Shown in pieces: positions 15,918-24,263 of a stretch of DNA of 64,000 nucleotides; positions within the stretch are counted from its first letter, which is position 1; every line of letters starts with the position of its first letter. Origin of the DNA: Flavisolibacter ginsenosidimutans (GTDB taxonomy: Bacteria > Bacteroidota > Bacteroidia > Chitinophagales > Chitinophagaceae). The position numbers and the translations under genes were made by a program. The notes beneath the pieces were generated by a model that saw only the letters and a list, made by a program, of their open reading frames with translations, made no database searches and was not told the DNA's origin. The DNA is taken from assembly GCF_007970805.1 (NCBI RefSeq), contig NZ_CP042433.1, positions 4,774,001 through 4,838,000 of the forward strand, written 5' to 3'.

Positions 15918-16769
15918 CTAGATTGATAAAAGTGTCCTGTCGCTAATTTTTGCTTGTATTGCCTTGACAATAATTTCCATTTCAATTTTCGCTTCTGCCT
16001 GTAGTCCAATGCAAGTTGCTATTCCTGCGCTGTCGGTGCTCAAACGCTCCGCAAGCTTCAGTTGGTATTGCCGTTCAGAATGTTCCAATAAGTAGGAATG
16101 AAAGTGCATAGGGTCACCAAGTCTCGCCGTCTTTGAAATATGGTCAAACGCAAAAGCACTTTGCATGTATGTAAGCAGATGGTTCTGGACAACGAGAACA
16201 AGATGCTTATTTAAATGTTCAAATGTTTTGATTTTGTGGTGAAGCTGGACAAGTATAGTCTTAGCTGTCATTTTCCAGTTCATTCCAAACGTTTTTGTTG
16301 ATGCAGTATCTTTTGGGTTCACCTTCACCCCGTGTGCTTGCAAAAATCTTTGGCGTTCTGGCCATACAGTACCAGTGGTATCCAAAGTTTGCAGTTCAAT
16401 GCCAACAAAGTCAATTACAATACCATTTCTGACTGACGCTAAGAAGTAATCAATCGTGCCCCCTGGAATTGATAATTCTGGCACCACATGCAAATCATTT
16501 CCGGGTTCATGTAATGTCAAAAGGTGAATGCAATCCAGAAAAATCTTTCGCCTCTCAACCAAACGGTATGGGCAAATTATTACATCGCCTTGCTCACGTC
16601 CATACTTTACGGTGCATGTACCAATAGAAATTTCCGGTTCACTTTTCCGAACCTTCAAGCATTTTCTTCCCAAGAAAGAACAGTGCTGTTTGGCAACAAT
16701 TGCTTTCCAGTTTTGCGCTTCGGCGTCTGTAGGAACGGTAAATAATTCAGAAAGCAAAGTTGTAGCCAT
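15918..16769 (-). CDS. NotI-like type II restriction endonuclease
   Basis: 283 residues from the ATG at 16769. The N-terminal part holds four cysteines (Cys30, 37, 52 and 66: QHCSF, RKCLK, GTCTV, IICPY), matching the four-cysteine iron site known in NotI. A PD-(D/E)xK-type core follows: IPGGTIDYFL with Asp107 and then IDFVGIELQTLD with Glu125 and Gln127. The enzyme should cut unmodified DNA at a specific site; NotI itself recognises GCGGCCGC, but specificity here is inference. The gene overlaps the end of the adjacent methyltransferase gene by 23 bp, as expected for a restriction-modification operon. It sits in an AT-richer accessory island. Confidence 0.75.
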   Translation of the reverse strand: MATTLLSELFTVPTDAEAQNWKAIVAKQHCSFLGRKCLKVRKSEPEISIGTCTVKYGREQGDVIICPYRLVERRKIFLDCIHLLTLHEPGNDLHVVPELSIPGGTIDYFLASVRNGIVIDFVGIELQTLDTTGTVWPERQRFLQAHGVKVNPKDTASTKTFGMNWKMTAKTILVQLHHKIKTFEHLNKHLVLVVQNHLLTYMQSAFAFDHISKTARLGDPMHFHSYLLEHSERQYQLKLAERLSTDSAGIATCIGLQAEAKIEMEIIVKAIQAKISDRTLLSI

Positions 16770-17811
16770 TAATGCCAATTCTTTTATGTGCTAAATCGAT
16801 ATACTCTTGTGAAATGTCTACCCCTATGGACTTTCGCTCATAGCTTAGTGCTACTTTGTTAGCCGTTCCGGTTCCACAAAACGGGTCTAAAACAATTCCA
16901 TCAGTAGGGCAAGTTGCTAAAATCGGAATTCTGCAAAGGTCTTCAGGAAAAGGCGCAAAGTGCTTTTCTCGTTTCTGTGTGTCCTCTGGAAGAATATCCC
17001 AAACATCGCTGGGTAAAGTGCCGTCGGGATGATAAACAAGGAAGTAAAAACCTTTGTCCCGCAATTCCTTCGCCCTACCTGAAACAGTAGCAGCGTCAGA
17101 ATGGGTAGTACGTTGCTGGTTACGAATAATCATCCTGAAATCAGAAACTTCGCCTTTGTTTACCTTAGAAAGAACATTATTAAGTTCTGTAAAAGCGGAT
17201 TGCTTTTCTTCTTCGGATAGTGAGGTTGAAAGCTCTATTTGCCTCTTATAACGAACACCGCTTACTCCCGTTGCAGATACAACAGCGCCATTTTTTACAA
17301 TTGCTTCTCTCGGTTTTGTTCTAATGGCAGCTGCGTCATAGTAATAGCCTTTTGCATTTTTGACGAAATGAAAAACATTTTCATGAACATTGCGGAGCCT
17401 GTCGTTGCTACTGTTCAACCCTCCCTTGTGTTTATTCCAAATCACACTATTACGTAACGTCCAGTTTTGCTTGTCTGTCATTGCAATGGCAACCCGCCAG
17501 GGAATGCCCTGCAAGCACTTGTTGTCGTAAGTATCACCTAGATTGAGCCAAAATGAGCCGGTCGGCTTTAGTATGCGCCTTAACTCTTTTGTAAGTTGGA
17601 GCATGTTCTCAATAAAAAGGCTTGGCTTATCCTCCAAACCAATGCCGCCGTTAGCGTAGTCCCGCTGCCCCCAATAGGGGGGACTTGTAATTATGCAATC
17701 AATCGTATTGTCTGGTAGCTGGCTTAAAACTTCTAAATTGTCGCCAGTTACAAATAGGGGAAGGCGAGTTGGCGAAGTCAAATATTCATTAAGTTCGGAA
17801 GTCCTGTCCAT
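16747..17811 (-). CDS. Type II DNA methyltransferase (N4-cytosine or N6-adenine)
   Basis: 354 residues. Motif IV TSPPYW (residues 42-47) comes first and the AdoMet-binding motif I, LDPFCGTGTANKVA, near residue 308, an order typical of beta-class amino-methyltransferases. SPPY is the form usually seen in N4-cytosine enzymes. Supporting blocks are LKPTGSFWLNLGDTYD, VIWNKHKG, HENVFHFVK and DVWDILPE. It methylates the host DNA at the site cut by the partner NotI-like nuclease, whose gene follows with a 23-bp overlap. The pair forms one cassette between two attC-like palindromes. Confidence 0.92.
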   Translation of the reverse strand: MDRTSELNEYLTSPTRLPLFVTGDNLEVLSQLPDNTIDCIITSPPYWGQRDYANGGIGLEDKPSLFIENMLQLTKELRRILKPTGSFWLNLGDTYDNKCLQGIPWRVAIAMTDKQNWTLRNSVIWNKHKGGLNSSNDRLRNVHENVFHFVKNAKGYYYDAAAIRTKPREAIVKNGAVVSATGVSGVRYKRQIELSTSLSEEEKQSAFTELNNVLSKVNKGEVSDFRMIIRNQQRTTHSDAATVSGRAKELRDKGFYFLVYHPDGTLPSDVWDILPEDTQKREKHFAPFPEDLCRIPILATCPTDGIVLDPFCGTGTANKVALSYERKSIGVDISQEYIDLAHKRIGINGYNFAF

Positions 17812-17861
17812 AGGTCACAAATCTACGTTTTTCAAGCCTAAAACGGCGGTTGTTAAATGGC

Positions 17862-18060
17862 GCATAACGATAAAGGCTTTATGCAGGTGGGTAATTTATA
17901 GCTATTCTGCCTGGCTTCAAGTGCCGATTAATAATGTTAGCGTCAAAATTATGTAGACTGCTGATGCGAAACCTGTCATCTCGGACAGATGCCGAGGAAT
18001 GGTATGGCTGCTGAAAGACATGTTCCGTCCGGCCCACTTGCATAAAACCATTTGTTGTGC
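17862..18060 (-). repeat. attC-like palindrome 2
   Basis: Inverted repeat of 199 bp. Plus-strand left arm GCATAACGATAAAGGCTTTA continuing TGCAGGTGGG; right arm CCCACTTGCATAAAACC then TTGTTGTGC. On the gene strand the end boxes are GCACAAC (5') and GTTATGC (3'). It begins 12 bp after the stop of the gene 18072-18578 and ends 50 bp before the methyltransferase start, the spacing expected of an integron cassette. Confidence 0.6.
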
Positions 18061-18071
18061 GTCCGGAACTG

Positions 18072-18578
18072 TCAGGTTGTATATGGTGTTTGGCTAAAGC
18101 TAATACCATTTCTCTCATCTAGTGTCAAAATTTGGTTAGATGTAAAAATTGGTTTCTGTCTTACGAATTGTTCAAATCCTGATGATTTAAAATTTATAAA
18201 GCCTTCTTGTAAATCGATATTCCATTCGAAAATTAATTTGTTTAATTCTTGCTCTGTCCTGTCAACAAGGAAAAGGTCAGCAATTTGAAGTAAATCTGTC
18301 AGGCCTCCTCTTTGGTCAATATTAAGAGTCAAGGCAAACGTCTCTTTAAATATCAAAGTACATGGTGAAACCCAAAATGCAAATGGTTGGTCGGGTTTTA
18401 ATGGGTCAACCCATTTGAATATATAGTCAATGTCAAAAACTAAATGAGTTGTTCCAAGTTCCTTTTGAGGTAAAAAAGTTAATCCATAAATCCTACAGCC
18501 ATGCCAACCCATTAGTTCATAATCGGCATGTGTCCAAATCAATTTGTCAAGATTAAACTTGTCTTTTTCAGTAGTCAA
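18072..18578 (-). CDS. Cassette-borne hypothetical protein
   Basis: 168 residues from a TTG at 18578; an in-frame TAG two codons upstream blocks a longer start, and the first ATG is only at residue 23. It is soluble, rich in aromatic residues, with WTHADYELMGWHGCRIYGL, LVFDIDYIFKWVDP and FWVSPCTLIF. I recall unnamed proteins with this WHxxxIYG...LDxDYIxxW pattern scattered in Bacteroidota and Proteobacteria, often as solitary accessory genes. No function is known to me. It is flanked on both sides by attC-like palindromes and reads in the array direction. Confidence 0.6.
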   Translation of the reverse strand: MTTEKDKFNLDKLIWTHADYELMGWHGCRIYGLTFLPQKELGTTHLVFDIDYIFKWVDPLKPDQPFAFWVSPCTLIFKETFALTLNIDQRGGLTDLLQIADLFLVDRTEQELNKLIFEWNIDLQEGFINFKSSGFEQFVRQKPIFTSNQILTLDERNGISFSQTPYTT

Positions 18579-18620
18579 AGTCTAAGAAAGTTTTTTAAAA
18601 TGTTTGATGCTTGCAATGAC

Positions 18621-18755
18621 GCACAACGTCTACCGGCTTGCCGCCAGTGCGGGGTTCCGAAATACGTCAGTTTAAATTTATTACTAAAGTTCAATAGAAT
18701 TACTATTGCTCAATTCTTGTTCCAAAGCCCGCATTGCGGCAAACCGATGTTGTAG
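18621..18755 (-). repeat. attC-like palindrome 1
   Basis: Inverted repeat of 135 bp, within the normal attC length range. Plus-strand left arm GCACAACGTCTACCGGCTTG then CCGCCAGTGCGGGG; right arm CCCGCATTGCGGCAAACCGA then TGTTGTAG. On the gene strand the end boxes are CTACAAC (5') and GTTGTGC (3'). It begins 6 bp after the stop of 18761-19435 and ends 42 bp before the next gene. Confidence 0.65.
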
Positions 18756-18760
18756 GCAGT

Positions 18761-19435
18761 TCAGTTATGATAGCCGCTTATGTCATTGTCCAGCCGAAGA
18801 ACGATTGCTGAAGGTATTGTGTCGCCTCTATGGTCAAGTTGAAAAAGATATGTCTCCGGTAAAGTGTCTGGTCTGGATGGACCAAACAGTAAGGTCAAAA
18901 GATTACTTTTTTTCACTTTCACATTTTTAGGAATTGTCTTCATTAGCAACTTATCGGTTTTCACTAGGTCATAAAAATTTGATTTGTCAAGGTAGATGAT
19001 GTTGTCTTTGATTAAGTAACGTCCACGGGTAAAGTATCTGTCACCCATAAAAATGCTTTCTTCACATTTATAGGTTCCGTTCTCCCGAAAGTCAATTGAT
19101 ATGCTATTAAGCCATTCGTAAGATTTGTAAGCATAGAAAACAGTCGGGGTCTTGTCTTGTTGTTTTAGATGGTGGTTTGTTACAATTAAGGCAGCGATGC
19201 CAAGCAGCGATATTGTAGTGGGAGCGAAGGAAACCGGCTTCTTGTCTGTCTTGTAACGAACATAGTCAACAAGAAACGAGAGAAAGGAAATAATACTTGC
19301 TAACAGCACAAGCGCTGGAAAGGCAATATCAAAGAAGTGGCTATGATTAAAGTCAAGATAAAGTTGGCGAATACAAGGGAACCAAGCCGCAACAATAAGA
19401 ATTGTCCTGAGAAATGGATTGATTGCAAACTTCAT
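18761..19435 (-). CDS. Cassette-borne membrane protein, hypothetical
   Basis: 224 residues. Residues 8-100 contain three likely transmembrane helices (FLRTILIVAAWFPCI, IAFPALVLLASIISFLSFLV, TISLLGIAALIVTN). The rest is a soluble beta-rich domain (ISIDFRENGTYKCEESIF, GRYLIKDNIIYLDKSNFYD) that looks like the lipocalin-like beta-sheet seen in small uncharacterised Bacteroidota proteins. No family is recognised. It is the first gene of the cassette-like array and is followed after 6 bp by an attC-like palindrome. Confidence 0.6.
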   Translation of the reverse strand: MKFAINPFLRTILIVAAWFPCIRQLYLDFNHSHFFDIAFPALVLLASIISFLSFLVDYVRYKTDKKPVSFAPTTISLLGIAALIVTNHHLKQQDKTPTVFYAYKSYEWLNSISIDFRENGTYKCEESIFMGDRYFTRGRYLIKDNIIYLDKSNFYDLVKTDKLLMKTIPKNVKVKKSNLLTLLFGPSRPDTLPETYLFQLDHRGDTIPSAIVLRLDNDISGYHN

Positions 19436-19534
19436 CTTGAGGATGTTTGTCGAATTGCCTACAACACGCTAATATACGCTACTCCTCCTACAACTTTCCG
19501 CTGATTATCAAGCCAAATTTGTATCCGCTTCTTT

Positions 19535-19574
19535 TGCTGCATAGCGAGCAAAACGCACAAGAGTGCGACGCAAC
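19535..19574 (-). repeat. Dispersed intergenic repeat, copy 2
   Basis: On the minus strand reads GTTGCGTCGCACTCTTGTGC followed by GTTTTGCTCGCTATGCAGCA. It shares its first 18 bases with copy 1 at 5371 and the 15-base core with copy 3 at 52527. It lies between the S9 peptidase gene and the cassette-like array. Confidence 0.7.
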
Positions 19575-19618
19575 AGACGTCCAATGGTAGCACTACAGCT
19601 TAGTCCATAAAAATCATT

Positions 19619-21772
19619 TCAATGTATCCACCGCTCAAAGAATTCATACGTCCGCAGCATTTGGTCCATGCGCTGGCGGTTGTCGCCGCTGCGGGTGAGT
19701 TCGTGCGTGGCGCCGGGATGGCGCACGTATTCAACGGGGCGGTTCAACACCTTTAAGCTGCGGTACATCATTTCGCCTTGTACAAAGCCCGTGCGGCGGT
19801 CGTTGTCGCCGTGAAAGATGATGTAAGGCGTGCTTATGTTTTGCACGTAATTAATGGGCGATTCGTGTTGCAGCAACTCCTTCACTTTCGGTTCCCAGGG
19901 ATAGCCGCCAAAATAACTCGGCACCAACCGCCAGGCATTGCCTTCGCCAAAGAACGTGGCGAGATCGTAAACGCCGCGCTGCGAGCAGGCGGCCTTAAAG
20001 CGATGGTCGTGCGAAATGATCCAGGCAACGAGGTAGCCCGCATACGAACCACCCGTGACCAATAGCTTCGACGTATCGGCCCAGCCTTCCGCAACCGTTT
20101 TATCAAGTGCCGTTAATACATCCGATGTTGGCCCTGCGCCCCAATCGGCGGTGTTGGCTTTTAAGAAGGCATCACCATAACCGCCGGAGCCACGCGGGTT
20201 GCTGTACACCACGCCGTAGCCTTTGCCGCAGAAGTATTGAAACTCGTGCCACATGCTGGCTTCGCCCGGTCCCCACATGGCCGTTGGCCCGCCGTGAATT
20301 TCTAACAGCAAGGGATATTTTTTACCGGCTTCGTAGGCCGCTGGTTTCATCACCCAGTATTCAACCGTGAGGCCTTTGTTGTCAACGAAGGTGTGCTTCT
20401 CGGGCAATGAAAGTTTTTTTGTTTTCACCCAATCGTTGAAAGAAGAAAGTTTGGTCACGTTCGCCATGCTTAAATCAGCGCTATACAAACCGGAGGGGTC
20501 AATCAGTTCTGTTTTTGAAAAGACGATTTTGTTTTTTCCTAAAGCAAAGGAATTCACACCGGAATTAAAATCAGAAAGCGGTTCAATCTTTTTCGTGGCA
20601 AGCTTTAAACGATACAGCGGTACGCCGCCGTCGCTTTGCGCGGTGAAGTAGAGAAACGTTTCGTCCTTGCTCCAGGTGAGCGATGATTTGCTTCTGTCAA
20701 ACGGAATCGTGATTGCATCTTTCTCCGAACCGTTCAACGGCATGACGGCAAGTGCTGCAACGTCGTTAATTGCGGGACTGCCGTATGTGTACGCCAACCA
20801 TTTCCCCGACGGCGAAACTTTGGCGTTGCCGTAAACAACTCCTTTTTTGCTCAATAACAGGCGAAGATTGCCGCCATCTGCATCCGCCAAATAGATTTCG
20901 CTTTCTAGGGAACGGTCGGGAGATTCAAGCGAATCAACATCAGCGGTAATCAACAACTTTTTTCCATCGGGTGTAGGCTCAACGCTGCCCCAACGGTAAA
21001 AGCCGTGTGTAATAAGCTTTGGTGTTGACGTGCCATTTGCATCCACAACAAAAAACTGGTTGAACGAAACATTGCTGGAAACGTTCATCTCGTCCTGGAA
21101 ATTCAGCTTCGTTAAAACCGTTGCTTTGCCGTCGGCTTCGTTGTTCAGAAGATAGCTTCTTATTTCTGCGATGCTTCCATCGGGATTGCCTTTACCTTTC
21201 GGTATGCTGTAAATTTCTTTCGTGGTTAAGCCGGGTTTTTCGAATGGCCACGAAACGAGTGAACGGCCTGGATTGAGTACCGAATCTTTGCTATAATCTT
21301 TCAAGCCAATGCCCGATGCAAAGAAGATTTGCTTTCCATCAGGCGACCATTTTGGCGACGAAGCGCCGTAAGAGAATTTAGTAAGCTGGTAGGCTTCGCC
21401 GCCGCTCATGGGCAATAAAAAAATCTGTGGCTTGCCGTCAACGGCTCTTGTAAACGCAAGCGTTTTTCCATCAGGACTCCAAGCTGGGCCTGATGAACTT
21501 TCTTTTGCAAACGTGAGTTGAACGGGAGCGGCGTTTGATGTTAAATCAACTTTATAAAGCTGCGTGACGTATTTGTAGTCGCCTTCTTTCTTTTCATCAG
21601 GTTCAATGCTGGTGACTGTAAAAGCGGCCATCGTGCCTTCGTTGTTGGCAACGATGTTCCCGACCGTTTTTATCTTGAGCATGTCGGTGAGCTTTACCGG
21701 TTCGGTACCGTTTTGTGCAAAGAGAAAACAGAAGGAGAGAAGGAATGAACAGAGAAGCGTGATTCGTTTCAT
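19619..21772 (-). CDS. Exported S9 family peptidase (acylaminoacyl-peptidase/DPP type)
   Basis: 717 residues with a signal peptide (MKRITLLCSFLLSFCFLFAQ). Residues 30-440 are TolB/PD40-like beta-propeller repeats (SGPAWSPDGKTLAFTR, SSPKWSPDGKQIFFAS). The C-terminal alpha/beta hydrolase domain has the nucleophile in GGSYAGYL (Ser576), the acid in HGDNDRRTGF (Asp658) and the histidine in GATHELTRSG (His690). It should remove dipeptides or acyl-amino acids from peptides in the periplasm. The neighbouring gene on the same strand (21866) encodes a second S9 enzyme; a terminator between them suggests separate transcription. Confidence 0.93.
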   Translation of the reverse strand: MKRITLLCSFLLSFCFLFAQNGTEPVKLTDMLKIKTVGNIVANNEGTMAAFTVTSIEPDEKKEGDYKYVTQLYKVDLTSNAAPVQLTFAKESSSGPAWSPDGKTLAFTRAVDGKPQIFLLPMSGGEAYQLTKFSYGASSPKWSPDGKQIFFASGIGLKDYSKDSVLNPGRSLVSWPFEKPGLTTKEIYSIPKGKGNPDGSIAEIRSYLLNNEADGKATVLTKLNFQDEMNVSSNVSFNQFFVVDANGTSTPKLITHGFYRWGSVEPTPDGKKLLITADVDSLESPDRSLESEIYLADADGGNLRLLLSKKGVVYGNAKVSPSGKWLAYTYGSPAINDVAALAVMPLNGSEKDAITIPFDRSKSSLTWSKDETFLYFTAQSDGGVPLYRLKLATKKIEPLSDFNSGVNSFALGKNKIVFSKTELIDPSGLYSADLSMANVTKLSSFNDWVKTKKLSLPEKHTFVDNKGLTVEYWVMKPAAYEAGKKYPLLLEIHGGPTAMWGPGEASMWHEFQYFCGKGYGVVYSNPRGSGGYGDAFLKANTADWGAGPTSDVLTALDKTVAEGWADTSKLLVTGGSYAGYLVAWIISHDHRFKAACSQRGVYDLATFFGEGNAWRLVPSYFGGYPWEPKVKELLQHESPINYVQNISTPYIIFHGDNDRRTGFVQGEMMYRSLKVLNRPVEYVRHPGATHELTRSGDNRQRMDQMLRTYEFFERWIH

Positions 21773-21824
21773 GGCAGTAAATGATGATTGGTTTAAAGAT
21801 AAAGGAATGACGGTGTGTAAAAGA

Positions 21825-21848
21825 AAAGCCTTGCGTAAACAAGGCTTT
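21825..21848 (-). terminator. Intrinsic terminator
   Basis: Stem AAAGCCTTG / CAAGGCTTT with a 6-base loop. On the minus strand it is followed by TTTTCTTTT, so it ends the transcript of the S9 gene at 21866-23785. Confidence 0.85.
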
Positions 21849-21865
21849 AAAAATTCTCTATTCGT

Positions 21866-23785
21866 TTAAAGTGCTTTAGTGTTTAAGGTTTCACCCAGCC
21901 ATTTAAAAAATTCCCGCTGCCACACAAGCGCATTTTGCGGTTTCAACACCCAATGGTTTTCATCGGGAAAATAAAGCAGCTTGCTCTTTAAGCCTCTTGC
22001 CTGGGCCGCGTAAAAAGCCTGCAAGCCTTGTTCAATGGGCACACGGTAATCTTTGCCGCCCTGCACAATCATAATTGGTGCGTTCCATTTGTCAACGTAA
22101 TTAATTGGATTGAATTCGTTGTAAGATTTTTGTGCGGTTTTGTTGGCTTTGTCCCAATACGGTCCGCCAAATTCCCAATTCGTAAACCACAATTCTTCCG
22201 TGGTGCCGCTCATGCTGCGTGTGTCAAACACACCGTCGTGTGCAATGAAAGTTTTAAAGCGATTGTTGTGAATGCCGGCTAAATAAAAAACCGAATAGCC
22301 GCCGTACGATGCACCCACACAACCGCGCCGCGACGTGTCAACGTAACGTTCTTTGCTTACGGCATCAATGGCGCTTAAATAATCCTTCATTACTTGCCCG
22401 CCCCAGTCTTTGCTGATTTCTTCGTTCCAACTGCTACCATGACCATACATACCTCTACGATTGGGTGCAACAACAATGTAACCGTTTGCTGCCATCAACT
22501 GAAAGTTCCAGCGGAAGGAATAGGATTGCGTAAGCGGTGATTGCGGTCCGCCCTGGCAATACAAAAGCGTGGGATATTTTTTGGAAGGATCAAAGTTCGG
22601 CGGATAGATAACCCATACCGTCATTTGTTTGTTGTCGGTTGTTGCAACGTTGCGCTTCTCTACTTTGCTCAACGCAATGTTTTTGTACACGTCATCATTC
22701 ACGTGTGTGAGTTGTTTCATGTTGCCGGTCGTTGCATCAACAGCGTAGAGTTCTGCCGCGTGGTTCATGTCGGTGCGGCTCACAATCAATGTGTTTCCAG
22801 CCTGCGCAACAATGTCGGCAACGTCAAAATCGCCTCTGGTAATTTGACGAATGACAGGCTTCGTAAAAACATTGTCAATACGGAAAAGATGTTTAGCTCC
22901 TTCAATCGCTGCCTCGAAAAAAATTGTGTTGCCGTCATCGCTCCACTTAAATGCATCAACTGAATTGTCCCACGAAGCGGTGAGGTTGACGATGCCTTTT
23001 CCCGTCTTTACAACAACGTCTTGTTTGTCGGCTTCGTAACCTTCTCGCTTCATACTTAACCAGGCCAGCGCACCTTTCGATGAAAAGGACGGATTGATAT
23101 CATAACCCATCATGCCTCCCGAAAGATTTGTTGTTTTACCACTTGCAATATCATACTGAAAAATATCGGTGTTGGTGCTGTTGGCGTACTTTGTTCCGTA
23201 CGACGGCTTCGTTACATAAATCACTGTCTTACCATCAGGCGACCAGATAAAATCTTCGTCCCCGCCAAAAGGTTTTTGCGGACAATCGTAAGGCAATCCT
23301 TCCATAATGTCTTTGCCTTCACCAGAAGGTTTTTCGTTCACAACCGGTTGAACAAAAACATGGCCGTATGCACCGTCTTCCCATTCGTCCCAATGGCGAT
23401 AACCCAAGCCATCATATATCTGCACATTCGACTTCTGCAAATCGGGATAAAAGTCTTTGCCGTACACCTTTTTCAGTTTTACTTCTTTCGATGTGATCAT
23501 CCATTTGCCGTCAGGTGAAAGCCGTGTGTTTGTAACCAATGAATCGCCTGAAGGAATTTCTTTCACTTCGTTGTTTGAAAGATTGAGCAGGTAAGTTTTT
23601 CGGCTGCTTTTGTTTTCGTCTGCATTGGGTGTACCCACAGTATAAACCAAGCCGCTTTTGTCTTTGGTAAGTCCCACCCCCGCAACGCGGCCGATTTTCC
23701 ACAAAAGCTCCGGTGTCATGCGGTCCTGTGCCTGCAATAAAATAACCAATGAAACAAAAAGAAAAGACAGTGCTGTTTTTTTCAT
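21866..23785 (-). CDS. Exported S9 family peptidase, prolyl-oligopeptidase type
   Basis: 639 residues. Signal peptide MKKTALSFLFVSLVILLQAQ, then a beta-propeller with PD40-like repeats (DFIWSPDGKTVIYVTKPS, AFKWSDDGNTIFFEA). The catalytic domain carries GASYGGYS (Ser493), GGKDYRVP (Asp579) and DENHWVLKP (His611), an intact triad. The C-terminal NHWVLKPQN...W..EFFKWL pattern is typical of DPP IV-like and acyl-peptide hydrolases. It should act on oligopeptides in the periplasm. It is next to, but apparently not in one operon with, the S9 gene at 19619. Confidence 0.93.
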   Translation of the reverse strand: MKKTALSFLFVSLVILLQAQDRMTPELLWKIGRVAGVGLTKDKSGLVYTVGTPNADENKSSRKTYLLNLSNNEVKEIPSGDSLVTNTRLSPDGKWMITSKEVKLKKVYGKDFYPDLQKSNVQIYDGLGYRHWDEWEDGAYGHVFVQPVVNEKPSGEGKDIMEGLPYDCPQKPFGGDEDFIWSPDGKTVIYVTKPSYGTKYANSTNTDIFQYDIASGKTTNLSGGMMGYDINPSFSSKGALAWLSMKREGYEADKQDVVVKTGKGIVNLTASWDNSVDAFKWSDDGNTIFFEAAIEGAKHLFRIDNVFTKPVIRQITRGDFDVADIVAQAGNTLIVSRTDMNHAAELYAVDATTGNMKQLTHVNDDVYKNIALSKVEKRNVATTDNKQMTVWVIYPPNFDPSKKYPTLLYCQGGPQSPLTQSYSFRWNFQLMAANGYIVVAPNRRGMYGHGSSWNEEISKDWGGQVMKDYLSAIDAVSKERYVDTSRRGCVGASYGGYSVFYLAGIHNNRFKTFIAHDGVFDTRSMSGTTEELWFTNWEFGGPYWDKANKTAQKSYNEFNPINYVDKWNAPIMIVQGGKDYRVPIEQGLQAFYAAQARGLKSKLLYFPDENHWVLKPQNALVWQREFFKWLGETLNTKAL

Positions 23786-23842
23786 GGGAGAAAATTAAAC
23801 ATTTAAGCAACTGCATTCACGGGAGAGAGTTGGTATAATAAC

Positions 23843-23867
23843 AAAGGCAGCCATGCCGGCTGCCTTT
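23843..23867 (-). terminator. Intrinsic terminator
   Basis: Perfect stem AAAGGCAGCC / GGCTGCCTTT with a 5-base loop, downstream of the small membrane protein gene ending at 23897; T-rich sequence follows on the minus strand. Confidence 0.8.
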
Positions 23868-23896
23868 GTTGCGTTTTTAAATTCGAATCGTAGCCT

Positions 23897-24199
23897 TCAG
23901 GGTCTTGTGTCTCTTACGGTTGTACGTTCGGTTGTGACGGTATCACGGTTCTTGTTTCCGCTTAACAAAGCCACTAACAAAAGGATGAAAATTGCGGCGC
24001 CAATTACCCACACCCAGGGTTGCGTGTACCACGTGGTGCTGCTGTCGCCGCTAACGTGTATGTTGGTTGTTTTGGTAGTGGAAGAAGAACCGGATGTGCT
24101 GTTGCCGTCTGTTTGATCTTGCGCCCACAAAGCAAAAGAAACCGTGAAGGCAAAAAAGAAGAACGACAGACGGAGCCAAATTTGTTTTAAGGGTTTCAT
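23897..24199 (-). CDS. Small secreted or membrane protein
   Basis: 100 residues from the ATG at 24199; the longer in-frame version to 24346 overlaps the upstream gene and precedes the signal peptide. It has a signal peptide or first membrane helix (IWLRLSFFFFAFTVSFALWAQ), a serine/threonine-rich spacer (DGNSTSGSSSTTKTTNIHV), one clear transmembrane helix (WVWVIGAAIFILLLVALLSG) and a charged tail. No family is recognised. It lies 65 bp downstream of the small hydrophilic protein gene. Confidence 0.6.
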   Translation of the reverse strand: MKPLKQIWLRLSFFFFAFTVSFALWAQDQTDGNSTSGSSSTTKTTNIHVSGDSSTTWYTQPWVWVIGAAIFILLLVALLSGNKNRDTVTTERTTVRDTRP

Positions 24200-24263
24200 A
24201 CGTTTTAATTTAGAGTATTGAGGAAACATTTGTGCCGCACAAACCCGCGGCCGCAACTGCTGA

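Noticed and set aside
17879..18118. A 79-residue open frame on the minus strand between the two cassette genes
   Set aside because: It is formed by the arms of attC-like palindrome 2 and overlaps the end of gene 18072-18578.
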